A stretch of 64,000 nt of DNA from Aurantiochytrium sp. KH105 (taxonomy: Eukaryota > Sar > Bigyra > Thraustochytrida > Thraustochytriidae), in the NCBI GenBank assembly GCA_003116975.1, contig BGKB01000100.1:1-64000 (forward strand). Reading direction: 5' to 3'. Each line of letters begins with the position of its first letter. The stretch's first letter is position 1. The notes beneath the pieces were generated by a model. The model was not told the origin of the DNA, did not search any database, and was given only the letters and a program-made list of their open reading frames with translations. Shown piece by piece: positions 50,401 to 58,570 of this stretch. The translations under genes were made by a program, and so were the position numbers.

Positions 50401-52334
50401 ATCCATTTCTCGCCATCCAGACCGGCCTTAATGTAGCCCGAATACAGCCCATCGCCCTTGGGATTGCAGCAGTGATACCACTCTTGCTTTCTCGCCGACG
50501 CGTCTTCTTCGAGCTCGTATTCTGGATCGGCAATCTCCTGGAACTCCTCCTGGAACTTTGTAACGGCCCTTGCGTTCGAAAAGGACACCGTGCCAGCAAA
50601 AGGTAAGTAGTTGACCATTGTCTCGAAGAAGGCTCTTTCTTGGGCTGACTGAGCGCGTGGCAGGGGCTGCTGATGGAGCAAGTTTGCGCCCTCTAGGACT
50701 TTTTCAGCAAAGACCGAAAATCCAGAAATGAAGTCTTGAACATCGCTTGACATCGTCGCAGATCTTCCTTTGGGCCCTTGACCGTCGTAGAGGAAAATCG
50801 AAGGAAGCGAGGAGGGCGGCGATTCGATGCTCACTGATTGTCCAAGCCCCCAACCAAATCGGTAATCAGCACCCAGGATATTGCGCGCAACTCGCTCCTT
50901 GGAGCTCAGCACGTCGCATGTGCCGCTGAGGTGGAAGCTCACGGGGATGCGTGGCTCCACAACTTCCTTGAGCTCAAGACTTGTGGCGCCGTCCTTCCTG
51001 CTCGCAATATCTGCTTCGTCGCGAACGAGCTTGCCCCAGTGGGCCGCGCTTAGCCACATGGGGATCTGCTGATTGCGCTTGCGCTTGCTGGCTTTGCGTC
51101 GCGAACTCTTGTCGCTGTTCGAGTCCTTCCCTGAAAGGGTTCCCCAGCTTCCGACAAGAAGCACGACATGCTTGACATCCCATTGTGTGTCACATTTGTG
51201 ATTTTCGGTCGTGTACATGGGAAAGATGGGGCGCCAGCTCTTTTTACCCCCGAAGAAGCGAACTGTGCGAGCGAGAAGCCACGACAGAGGCGTGTACAAA
51301 TGGTTGCCAACTATGACCGTATCAAACATGGCTTCCGCGTACTTGCCGATCATAAACTGCCGCCCAAACACGCGGTGGAAGAGCTCGGCACCAAGCTTGA
51401 CCAACTTGACCTCGTCTTTGTTCTTGACCATAACGGCTCCGCTCAAGAGCGTGTCCCTGATGAAATCCCGTTTCTTCGCAATCGAATCGATGTCAAAGCG
51501 AAGCTTCGTAAGATTCAAAAGTTCCGTGCGCTCTTTGATCAGGATTTTGAGAATTCTCCAGATCCTGTCGATGCTTTCTTCATTTTCCAGCAGCAGCGTC
51601 AGATCGGGAAGGTCCCCGATAAAGGTTTGAGCAGGCTGCAGGTTGTATCCGAAAAAGACGGTGGACTCCATGAGACGATCAGTCGTGCCATTCAGCGAGT
51701 ACCCAACAACGCGGGCGTTGTCGTCCGCGATTTGCTTTACGATCGCTTTCGTCGTCGGGTCGCCAGACTTGATGCTTTTGCCACCACGAAGGACTTCGCG
51801 AAGGAAACGCGCGAGAGTCGTCGGTTTGTGCTGGCTGCTCAACCACTGCAGCCTTACAGGCATGTCACTCAGCACGTACTGGTACGCGAGGAGAGTACTC
51901 AGCAGGGTCTTGCCCTCGCCTGGAGCCAGAGGCACCTGCAAGCCGGGTTGAGTCACGGCAAGTGGACCCAGGTCGCGATCCTCGAAGACGCGGTTTTCTT
52001 TCTCGCGTTCATGGCGCACGACGCCCGTCTCCAGAGCCGTCATGACGAGCTGCTGCGAGGGGCGAAGAGAAAGATCGTTCGCGCCGCGTTTCGTCTTGAC
52101 GAAGTGCGCTAGACGAATGAATTGCTCGTTCTTGCGTATCTCCGCTTCGTCCAGCGAAGAACGGTTCGTGTCCCATTCCTTACACCCCTTCACCAGCTCA
52201 TCCAGGTTCTCCTCCGATATCACCTCTTCGATATTGCCCTGGTGACGCGCCACGGCAAGGGCCTCCGCTTGCCCCAGAGGGACGACACGCGCGCCCTCGT
52301 GGCGGGATGTAGCCATTTTCGATGCTCCGGCCAT
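47484..52334 (-). CDS. Large SF2 helicase with acidic region and cysteine clusters, copy A
   Basis: A 1616-residue protein from the ATG at 52334. It is a superfamily 2 helicase: a Q-motif-like SLRPSQQLVM (about 89-98), motif I LAPGEGKTLL (136-145), a long non-conserved insert, motif II DEAD (439-442), motif III LSGT (469-472), motif V region NLLIVLMKNIRGFNF (698-712) and motif VI LQVLGRVTR (731-739). After residue 850 comes a cysteine pair (CSDCKKPL), then a disordered acidic region (about 930-1180). A series of Cys pairs follows: CATCKKPG, CSLCASEP, CTECLQPM, CTGCQRI, CRKGGCMKSC with CFWCPPC, and CKDCARK, probably zinc-binding. It lacks RecQ, SNF2 or Helitron signatures. Function is unknown. 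It could act in DNA repair, chromatin or element maintenance. The gene is intact, intronless and nearly the same as copy B at 58571. Confidence 0.85.
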   Translation of the reverse strand: MAGASKMATSRHEGARVVPLGQAEALAVARHQGNIEEVISEENLDELVKGCKEWDTNRSSLDEAEIRKNEQFIRLAHFVKTKRGANDLSLRPSQQLVMTALETGVVRHEREKENRVFEDRDLGPLAVTQPGLQVPLAPGEGKTLLSTLLAYQYVLSDMPVRLQWLSSQHKPTTLARFLREVLRGGKSIKSGDPTTKAIVKQIADDNARVVGYSLNGTTDRLMESTVFFGYNLQPAQTFIGDLPDLTLLLENEESIDRIWRILKILIKERTELLNLTKLRFDIDSIAKKRDFIRDTLLSGAVMVKNKDEVKLVKLGAELFHRVFGRQFMIGKYAEAMFDTVIVGNHLYTPLSWLLARTVRFFGGKKSWRPIFPMYTTENHKCDTQWDVKHVVLLVGSWGTLSGKDSNSDKSSRRKASKRKRNQQIPMWLSAAHWGKLVRDEADIASRKDGATSLELKEVVEPRIPVSFHLSGTCDVLSSKERVARNILGADYRFGWGLGQSVSIESPPSSLPSIFLYDGQGPKGRSATMSSDVQDFISGFSVFAEKVLEGANLLHQQPLPRAQSAQERAFFETMVNYLPFAGTVSFSNARAVTKFQEEFQEIADPEYELEEDASARKQEWYHCCNPKGDGLYSGYIKAGLDGEKWISLPHGARPKFKQFLTPIVDLEKIHKRWCSKRQAFIDIEADDVEKDFKSGRANLLIVLMKNIRGFNFPLQQFVMVLRSKGVEMNSFLQVLGRVTRNYRDSATIRTILKRHSRRLQGTVDEAVQIIEQKYLCGTGIPKRHLAKFLIIRNDNPHKVLAAKALFQSGISLQDIQALMQVPAFVTCSDCKKPLRIEDDYFSPQQSSARICERPDFCADITLPTYGHGFQRANERIDRSEFTDIDGLEADDVSESWGSPRQQAPGPAIDPSRDVRRRLDTSPPTSTPTSTGRPRHEEPDRDDLEPDAAPHSMDGRRAIEEIDEAQRNEASEGPGFRRPRIDSAVNYADTDVDDDDDDGDAGDNHVDDGDVEEEDDERRGSEGGNAFQNESVQHAENDNTNGDAGGHSHEVNDRANTNRHSRHDSSSEFYAQKSDSDDEMEDATLDKDAEADDSDSESGSDSDSDSGADCEDASSGESDSEETHLRAITVEKSDRTLRSSNRNKRKTQGTQAPSTSPIQPGRNATRIAHQLDKAYEDDVRKKWPSCATCKKPGFFTGDRHDSMTPVSLADKLHLMTESCFRGEFALDDQKRRCGFWVHEKHVKDGTSRLISFARDAKRRSLKFPLLTCSLCASEPSSGADFDCFIENSSHKRVVEKLASGEHCTECLQPMILWRFSDEMSPINFVEYYAGFAPVASSTTNGKDPNEHLRKGSDEQGDYIFSVVPGVMGPGSRCTGCQRIINEVPRQTTVDVLSSPNTGTIESLRHRREHEPSSDYRRLTRAQKKRKSRCRKGGCMKSCPESRSHLCDEHRSECFWCPPCRRALPLERRYDFDGQVTEIQGHNLDDRDDVCKDCARKSGLSDVERRLLCSISSELRDGSVTSIGSRVRDEFCKAIWEKKLDKQSSSDWTFSLRRGPQTLPYLVALHRHGTHTQSATGNVIVKVETDGREAQNEAYTLVRRVCEKLGLPLRDHSASSSQS

Positions 52335-52735
52335 TGTTCTCTTGCGCTTGCTTGTTCACCTCTACTGGGTGCTTTGCCTTTGCTCTGCTTTGCTTGCGTG
52401 GCGTCGGTCGGGTGCTCTTCGTGCTCGTCTTGCTTTGCTTTGTTCTTCGTCTCGGAGTTGCGGGTTTGCTGCGGCAGGCCGCGCGACGAGCGGAGATGCC
52501 CCCGCCTTCCTCCTTCATCCCGCCTTCTTCCACCATTTCGACACACGAGGTGAGATCAAGTTTTTTTTAGAGAGCTCTCGAGACTGCGAAGTCGAGAGAG
52601 CGAAGTCGAGCTCGAGAGCGAGAGCACTCTCTGCGGGTCGTGCCTGCAGCACCGCGGCCGCGCAGAGAATCTCACCGCGCAGCGAGGGTCCCTCCTCCGC
52701 CGCTGGGCGGCCAGGTGATACGAGACGCAGCAGAC
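52335..52735 (-). promoter_or_regulatory. Shared upstream region of helicase A
   Basis: The first 210 bases upstream of the start codon match those of copy B almost base for base. They begin TGTTCTCTTGCGC and include repeated CTTTGC and GCTTGC segments and the CCGCCTTCTTCCACCATTTCG block. Copies then diverge for about 30 bases. Similarity resumes through a GAGAGCGAGAGC stretch (52600-52625), CAGAGAATCTCACCGCGCAG (52669-52688) and into the tandem repeats. It probably contains the promoter, but no defined site was recognised. Confidence 0.55.
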
Positions 52736-53555
52736 GGTGGCCACGTGCCATGAGCTTGCAAAACGTGACACGAAGACACTTCTTTGCCAGCGGCAACCAG
52801 CCAGCCGCAGGTGATATGAGACGCAGCAGCAGCAGACAGTGAGTGTCGAAAGCTTGTGAAACATGACACGAAGACACTTCTTTGCCAAGACAGCCCGCAG
52901 CATCACACGAAGCGGTCACGGCACCGAAAGCAGCGGCGGCAGCGGCGGCAGCCGCAAGCAGGAAGACCAGGCCCGCCCAAGCGAGGCGGACTCCGAGCAG
53001 CAGAGGGTGGCCATGTGACATGAGCTAGCAGAGTATGACACGAAGACACTTCTTTGCCAGCGGCGGGCCAGCCAGCCATGGCCGGTGACATGAGCCGCAG
53101 CAGACAGTGAGTGGCGAGAGCTTGAGAAACGTGGCACGAAGACACTAGTTGCCAAGACAGCCCGCAGCATCGCACGAAGCGGCCACGCCACCGAAACCAG
53201 CAGCAGCAGCACAGCAGCAGCCGCAAGCAGGAAGACCAGGCCCGCCCAAGCTAGACGGACTCCGAGCAGCAGAGGGTGGCCATGTGACATGAGCTAGCAG
53301 AGTATGACACGAAGACACTTCTTTGCCAGCGGCGGGCCAGCCAGCCGCAGGTGATATGAGACGCAGCAGCAGCAGACAGTGACCTGGTGAGTGTCAAAAG
53401 CTTGTGAAACATGACACGAAGACACTAGTTGCCAAGACAGCCCGCAGCATCGCACGAAGCGGCCACGCCACCGAAACCAGCAGCAGCAGCACAGCAGCAC
53501 AGCAGCAGCCGCAAGCAGGAAGACCAGGCCCATCCAGGCCAGGCGGACGCCGAGC
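52736..53555. repeat. Three 270-bp tandem repeats upstream of helicase A
   Basis: Units start at 52736, 53006 and 53275 (periods 270 and 269), each opening GGTGGCCA(C/T)GTG. The third ends near 53555. Each unit is an internal dimer: a core beginning TGACACGAAGACACT occurs at 52766, 52864, 53036, 53305 and 53412, and a one-base variant at 53132. Units carry CAG-rich blocks and a CCGCAAGCAGGAAGACCAGG segment. The first unit has the E-box CACGTG. The same repeat starts upstream of copy B at 63892. Whether it is a regulatory array, a subtelomeric repeat or the end of a mobile unit is open. Confidence 0.93.
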
Positions 53556-54380
53556 GTGCACATTTAGCCTTGAAGCCAGCCTCACCCCGCCCCCGCCTCT
53601 GGTGAGGGTTCGGGGTCTTCTTGGCAGCGGAGCTTGCCGACGATTTCTCAATCGATCGAGGCCTAGGTGCACACGTTCATTGTGAAAAGAGAGAGTGAAG
53701 TGAGAGCGCAGTCGAGAGCGCTTGCTTGCTGCTGAAGTGAACACGACGAGGAGATAGAGAAAGGGGGGGAAGGAGGCAAGGGAGCAATACGCAAACAGTA
53801 CTGCCTCATCTACACTGCGACGGGCCCGCGCTAGCCTCGCCTCCCGCGCCTTTGGGCTCAGAGCGCCGCTACCAGGGCTCTCTCTGCCTGCCCGCCTGCC
53901 TGCCCGCCTGCCTACACGGGAGTCAGATCGCGCTCATCTGAGCAAAGCAAGTCCGGAACTGCTGCTGCGCTAGGTAGGGCACGCGAAGCTGCCGGGACGC
54001 GGCGCTCCAGGGAAGGCTCCACAGACAGCCGCGGCGCACGGCCCGTCGCAGGGCGAACAGCTTTGCAAAGCTCGCGGCTTGCAAGCTTGCTTGCACGCTG
54101 GAGTTGGAATTGACCGTGAGGACGCGCGAGGAGCCTCGTCCGACGCAGTTTACCCGTGCGCGGGCCAGCGAGACATTGTGTTCCACTACGATCCACCAGA
54201 GCAGAGCCACAAAGTTCGTAAGCCTCGCAAGTTGCTTGTTGTGGATTCTACATCGATTGATATCGCTGGGCACGTTGATTTACTTTTCTTTCGCATCAAA
54301 ATTGCACAATACGGAACGCAGATCTCGAAGCTACTCCATTCGGGTGAAAGAGAAAGGACCGTCAGGACGAAGTAGACCAG
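53556..54380. other. Intergenic between tandem repeats and the 386-residue orphan
   Basis: 825 bases with no gene seen. A GCCTGCC run at about 53888-53914 is the only obvious simple repeat. From about 54090 the DNA becomes less GC-rich, continuing into the orphan gene. The left edge, GTGCACATTTAGCC, resembles the outer flank of copy A (CACATCTTAGG at about 47478), a weak hint of an insertion boundary. Confidence 0.5.
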
Positions 54381-55541
54381 ATGAATCCCATGTTGAAGAC
54401 TTGGGAGGAGCTCAGCAAGGATTCCGTGAAAGAGAAAATGCAACGATTTATCGGCACTGAATCAGCTCGTGTACTCACATCTTTCTGGGAACCACATGAG
54501 CTCGTCAAAGTGGAGCTGGCTATGAGAAAAGTCAAACCTACAAAGAAAACTGCTGACATTCTGGAAGAAATCTTTGCCACCAATTACTTTCACGAGGGAA
54601 CGCACGTGAAGAACATTGTCCGCGGAAGATGGAAAAAGGATCTGGAGAAAACTAAGGCATTGCTTGAGAAAAATGGCCCACCTGGTCACAGAGCTAAAGG
54701 CGAAGCAGTTCCACTGACACTATTCAGGTACTCACTCAAATACCGTCTCACGCCGCATGCTAAAATTGAGAACGACGAAAATCTGGTCATTCAGAATCTG
54801 TGGGAGCTCTTTCGCGGGAAAGCATGCAACACGTATGTATCTTCGATCCTTCATCGCGGTGTTGCCTACTCAACGAAAGGTCGATCTGGGGCGCAGAGCG
54901 TGTCAGGCGGTACGAGCATTGCAACAAGCGATTTGAATAATGCTCAAGCTGCGCATCTGCTCCCCGAAGGAATGCAAACGTCTCCAACGCACGAGAATAT
55001 TCCTGGCCACGCTTTAACACCTTCATCACAGAGTTCTTCGCCTCCGGGCAATCGAGGTATAAAGAGAAGGTTAGACTCCATGGACAGCGCCAGCAGTGAG
55101 TCGTTAGCCATATCATCCATCGTGTTACCAATCCGACGACCCAAAGTGGAGGCGGATTCATCAAGAACCTCCGGCGCGGCTCCTTCGCCACAGGTATCAT
55201 CCATGCCGTTGTCGGCAACAAGTCCGCAAATGACCCCTCAGTCAAGATCGCGGCAGCCTCCGCGCGAAGTTTGCATGTCGACAAAGAAGACAGAGAAGTC
55301 GAAGTCACGAATCAAGAGGGAACCTGAGTCCTCCACCTCTCGCAGCATGGCGAGGGAGGAAAGAAATGGTACTGAAGCGTGTGGCAGAATCTCCACGTTT
55401 TCACGAGTCGCGAGTGCGGCGAATGTCGTCGGCACTTCGTCCAAGGCGAAACGAAAAGCAAGAAAGCTCGATGAACGTTGCTCCTCCGCTCATTCTTCAG
55501 CACCTCGTGCCGGAGATCCAGACGTCATCGATCTTACCTGA
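54381..55541 (+). CDS. Orphan protein ending in a SUMO-interacting motif
   Basis: A 386-residue protein from the ATG at 54381. I do not recognise a family. Residues 1-110 are predicted helical and charged (WEELSKDSVKEKMQRFIG; AMRKVKPTKKTADILEEIF). A second folded-looking stretch, PLTLFRYSLKYRLTPHAKI, runs to about 160. The remaining 220 residues are Ser/Pro/Thr-rich and disordered, with basic patches (KKTEKSKSRIKREPES). Two short motifs stand out: IKRE, which fits the SUMO attachment consensus, and the very last residues DVIDLT, a canonical SUMO-interacting motif like those of PIAS and RNF4. A nuclear, SUMO-linked role is therefore plausible. Its base composition is less GC-rich than that of the housekeeping genes. 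It lies between the two helicase copies and is convergent with the next orphan. Confidence 0.8.
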   Translation: MNPMLKTWEELSKDSVKEKMQRFIGTESARVLTSFWEPHELVKVELAMRKVKPTKKTADILEEIFATNYFHEGTHVKNIVRGRWKKDLEKTKALLEKNGPPGHRAKGEAVPLTLFRYSLKYRLTPHAKIENDENLVIQNLWELFRGKACNTYVSSILHRGVAYSTKGRSGAQSVSGGTSIATSDLNNAQAAHLLPEGMQTSPTHENIPGHALTPSSQSSSPPGNRGIKRRLDSMDSASSESLAISSIVLPIRRPKVEADSSRTSGAAPSPQVSSMPLSATSPQMTPQSRSRQPPREVCMSTKKTEKSKSRIKREPESSTSRSMAREERNGTEACGRISTFSRVASAANVVGTSSKAKRKARKLDERCSSAHSSAPRAGDPDVIDLT

Positions 55542-56139
55542 GTTTCGATCATTGAAAGGTAAAGTACTTGAATCTGTTTTCTAAAGTCTCTTGAACGCTA
55601 TGAGTAATTCGATGCCGAACTCTTGTGCACAATCTCGTGAGCTTCTTGTTTCCGAGGTATATGCAAACCATGTGCATCTTGGAACAAACGCAGGTCAGGT
55701 ATGAGCTATACAGAAAGTCCAGTGTGTCTCATATTCATCTTTGCTCTTTCTTCTCATCATTGAAAGGAAGTACTCACAAGACACTTCAAGTTGCAACAAA
55801 GAACCAGATTAACTCATCATAAGATTCGAAGTTGTTCAAGAGATTCTCGAAAATATAAGGAATCGCCTCTCCTTGACCGAAGGCCTTGCGCAGCCGCACG
55901 CGCTGTCCCTGCAAAACCTGGCAAAAACTCAATCAGCAGCTAGCCAGCGTGGTAGGACAACAACCAGGTTGAACCGGGTCCTTCAAGACACCCCCCCCCC
56001 CCCTCCCCGGTGCGGGCCCTGCAGGGATGTGGAAAACACGGCCTTGTTAAGGCATGCCGCATGGGCGAGTAGAATTTGGAATGGCTCAGCTGCATCAAAA
56101 AGATCTTCGTTTGTCGTCACGTACGGGAAAAGAAAGTCG
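55542..56139. other. Intergenic between convergent orphans, with poly-C run
   Basis: 598 bases of AT-rich 3' flank on the left. At 55991-56003 there is a run of 13 C residues, followed by CTCCCCGG. No gene. Confidence 0.6.
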
Positions 56140-58086
56140 TCAATCCCCTGACCTCTGTTTCTTAAGGACTTGCTTCATGTTGGCGAGCTTGTTCTTGAGC
56201 TGCTTGTCGTTCGGAAACAACGCTGGCTTGTCGCTTGGCATTGCGCTCCATTCTGCCTCAGTCTGGCCCCACTTCTTACGGAAAAACTGGAGAGCATCCT
56301 TCGTAGCCAAAGATTGGTCAAGGGCTTCTTTAAGCGTTGCGACGTAGCGCGGATCCAGCCGGTCGCGCTTTCGCTTGGGTGCACGCTCTGCTTGCGTGTT
56401 GCCTTGTGTACTGCTTGCTTCTTGGCCTTGGCCAGCGGATCGCTGAGCTCTTCGCATCTGCATCAACTTGTCGGTGATGGTCTTGACCTGGACTGGATCC
56501 TCCATGTCCATGAGACCGCGTTGCTCCTCCGCATTTGCCGCAATAGAGCAGTGATGCCCAAAAGAACTATCCTTTGCGTTGGCATGTCGAAGCTCGACAA
56601 GAACTCTTGGTGAGTTGTTGAAGCGCTTGATAACGATGCAGAAGTTGCAGCCCTCGAGAACCTCTTTGCCAGACCTTGAATGCCTACCTTTGAACACCAA
56701 GTCGCCCACCTCTGGTACGCAAACACTAGCATTAGCTGCCCAAGATGACGCGACTTCATGAAGCGCCCTCAGCGCTAGCAAACCACGCTGCACCAGCTTC
56801 TGATCGACTTTCGAGACACCATTTTCCACTGCTCGCATAGTACTGTCAGCGAACGCTCCGACGTGCTCGATGGCACAATAGGCTTCATCGAGTAAATTGC
56901 CGTCGAGCCCTGCAACTTTTTTTAGGTACGAATCCTGTAAGTCTCGAAGAAGACGAAGTCGAATGCCGTTGCTTTCATCTTTTGCCCAGAGATCGGTCAG
57001 CGGAGCCCCAGGCGAGCCTGTGATCTTCTCTACCAACTTGCAGAGCACCTCGAGATCGTGCACCTGGTGTGCAGCAATGCGATTATTCTTCGCCAGTACG
57101 GATTGCGCGTGAGACTGGTTCCGCCGTTGTTGCGCATCAAATTTCGCCTTAAATCGACACTGAAACGTTTGGGACACGGTACATGGTCCAGCTTTGATCT
57201 TCTGGGAGATGCTTGAGTCTGATGGCTCACGCTCTCCGTCCTCCTGTTGCGATTGCCCTCCCCCCCCTAAAGCGGGTTGCTGATGTTGTCGAAGCAAAGC
57301 CTTCGCGCTTGATTCAAACATCGCGTTGTCGAAGGCACCCTTCTTACGTGACAAGCCTTCAAGATAGAGAGATTTCTCCACCATCTTGATCGACTTCGCG
57401 GTTTTCTCCCTTCCCCGCCACTTGCGTGCCTTCTTCTTGCCGTTTTTCGGCGGCGCATCGCCCGGACGTTCCGGAGGCTCAAGAAGTGCTGGATCGGGAT
57501 CGAAGCCATACGCCTTCAAGTCCTGCCGAAGCTCCTCCAGTGCGACATCGAAAGCATGCTGCTTTCCATTAACGTCCGAAGGATTGGCACGCTGCTTGTC
57601 CGTCCACTTGATGCGCGCAAGGGTAGTGTAGTATCCCCAGTCATCGATGGTCAAGCCCCTTGTCTTCGTCATGAAGGAATCACAGCCCATGTTCCCCAAG
57701 GTCAGTTGCGCGATGGAATCGTCCTTGAAGACGAAGGAAATGTTTGCGTCCGAACCCGACTTGTGTGAGGCGATTTTGTGAGCATTTTCACTCGCAGCCC
57801 GAAGAGACCAAACGTTTTCCTCAAGTTCGCTCAATGGAGCGCATAGTTCCTCTGATTCCTCCACCTCTGCAACGGGAGGTGAGAGATCAACGCCGCCACC
57901 GTCCTCTTGGAAGGTGTCTCTGGAGCCATGATCACGGAGGACAGCATGCATAAGGTGCGGTTGAGAATTAGCTTCAACTGTGCTAGGCCTACTCTCGCAC
58001 GAGCCATCTCGCGACGGCAGAGGCTCGTCTTCGAGCACGTTTGGCGCCTTAGCGTGGCTGTTGGCGGAAACCTGGACGCTCGTCAT
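56140..58086 (-). CDS. Orphan charged protein between the helicase copies
   Basis: A 648-residue protein from the ATG at 58086 (MTSVQVSANSHAKAPNVLED). An earlier in-frame ATG at 58284 would add 66 residues that look like translated leader, so I left them out. No known family was recognised. The first 130 residues are acidic and Ser/Pro-rich. A folded-looking part starts at TIDDWGYYTTLARIKWTDKQ and runs into a basic stretch (KKARKWRGREKTAKSIKMVE). The middle is helical, including HQVHDLEVLCKLVEKITG and DSYLKKVAGLDGNLLDEAYC. A segment with EVGDLVFKGRHSRSGKEVLEG recalls small beta domains that bind chromatin or RNA, but this is only a texture. The C-terminal 130 residues are basic and helical, rich in Lys/Gln. 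It follows helicase B on the same strand with 484 bases between. Confidence 0.75.
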   Translation of the reverse strand: MTSVQVSANSHAKAPNVLEDEPLPSRDGSCESRPSTVEANSQPHLMHAVLRDHGSRDTFQEDGGGVDLSPPVAEVEESEELCAPLSELEENVWSLRAASENAHKIASHKSGSDANISFVFKDDSIAQLTLGNMGCDSFMTKTRGLTIDDWGYYTTLARIKWTDKQRANPSDVNGKQHAFDVALEELRQDLKAYGFDPDPALLEPPERPGDAPPKNGKKKARKWRGREKTAKSIKMVEKSLYLEGLSRKKGAFDNAMFESSAKALLRQHQQPALGGGGQSQQEDGEREPSDSSISQKIKAGPCTVSQTFQCRFKAKFDAQQRRNQSHAQSVLAKNNRIAAHQVHDLEVLCKLVEKITGSPGAPLTDLWAKDESNGIRLRLLRDLQDSYLKKVAGLDGNLLDEAYCAIEHVGAFADSTMRAVENGVSKVDQKLVQRGLLALRALHEVASSWAANASVCVPEVGDLVFKGRHSRSGKEVLEGCNFCIVIKRFNNSPRVLVELRHANAKDSSFGHHCSIAANAEEQRGLMDMEDPVQVKTITDKLMQMRRAQRSAGQGQEASSTQGNTQAERAPKRKRDRLDPRYVATLKEALDQSLATKDALQFFRKKWGQTEAEWSAMPSDKPALFPNDKQLKNKLANMKQVLKKQRSGD

Positions 58087-58570
58087 GATCACTTGGTTCA
58101 CCTGGTTGCTTGTGGCTCTCAAGCAGCAGTACTCGAAGCAATGAGGGAGGGAGCCTGCGTTGCCTCCTTTGCCTCGCGCGTGCAGACAACTTGCAGCGCG
58201 GCCGCTACCAGGCGTCGCGCAGCGAAAAGGGATGGGCTTGCACAGCGTAGTATCCTCTCTGCTTGCAGATCGTTGCAGACCCATTCTATTTTTTCCCTTC
58301 GTGGCGCCTGCCCACCGGGTCGAGTTTCTAATAACCACTTCCCGCAGTGCGGTAAAAGTCTCGTATATACAATCCCCCCAGACCTGCGGTGTTTCGTCGA
58401 TGTTTCTCGTCACAACGAGATCGGTCGATCAATCGATTCGCCGAAGAGGAAAACGAAGGTGAAAGGATCCAGGTGCCAACAGGCCTTCGAACTTTCCTTT
58501 ATGTTATACTCAGGAACTCTGTGGTTCATTGAGGTAAAAGAAGAAAAATTGGGTTGTTGTTAGCACCTCA
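58087..58570. other. Gap between helicase B and the 648-residue orphan
   Basis: 484 bases from the orphan's chosen start to the helicase B stop codon. About 330 of these stay open in the orphan's frame from a GTG. Similarity to the flank of copy A is absent from the stop codon onward. No separate gene seen. Confidence 0.5.

Noticed and set aside
52335-54380. Small frames in the tandem-repeat region with Cys-rich products (for example near 52515-53290)
   Set aside because: They only translate CAG/CTG-type blocks of the 270-bp units and repeat with them.
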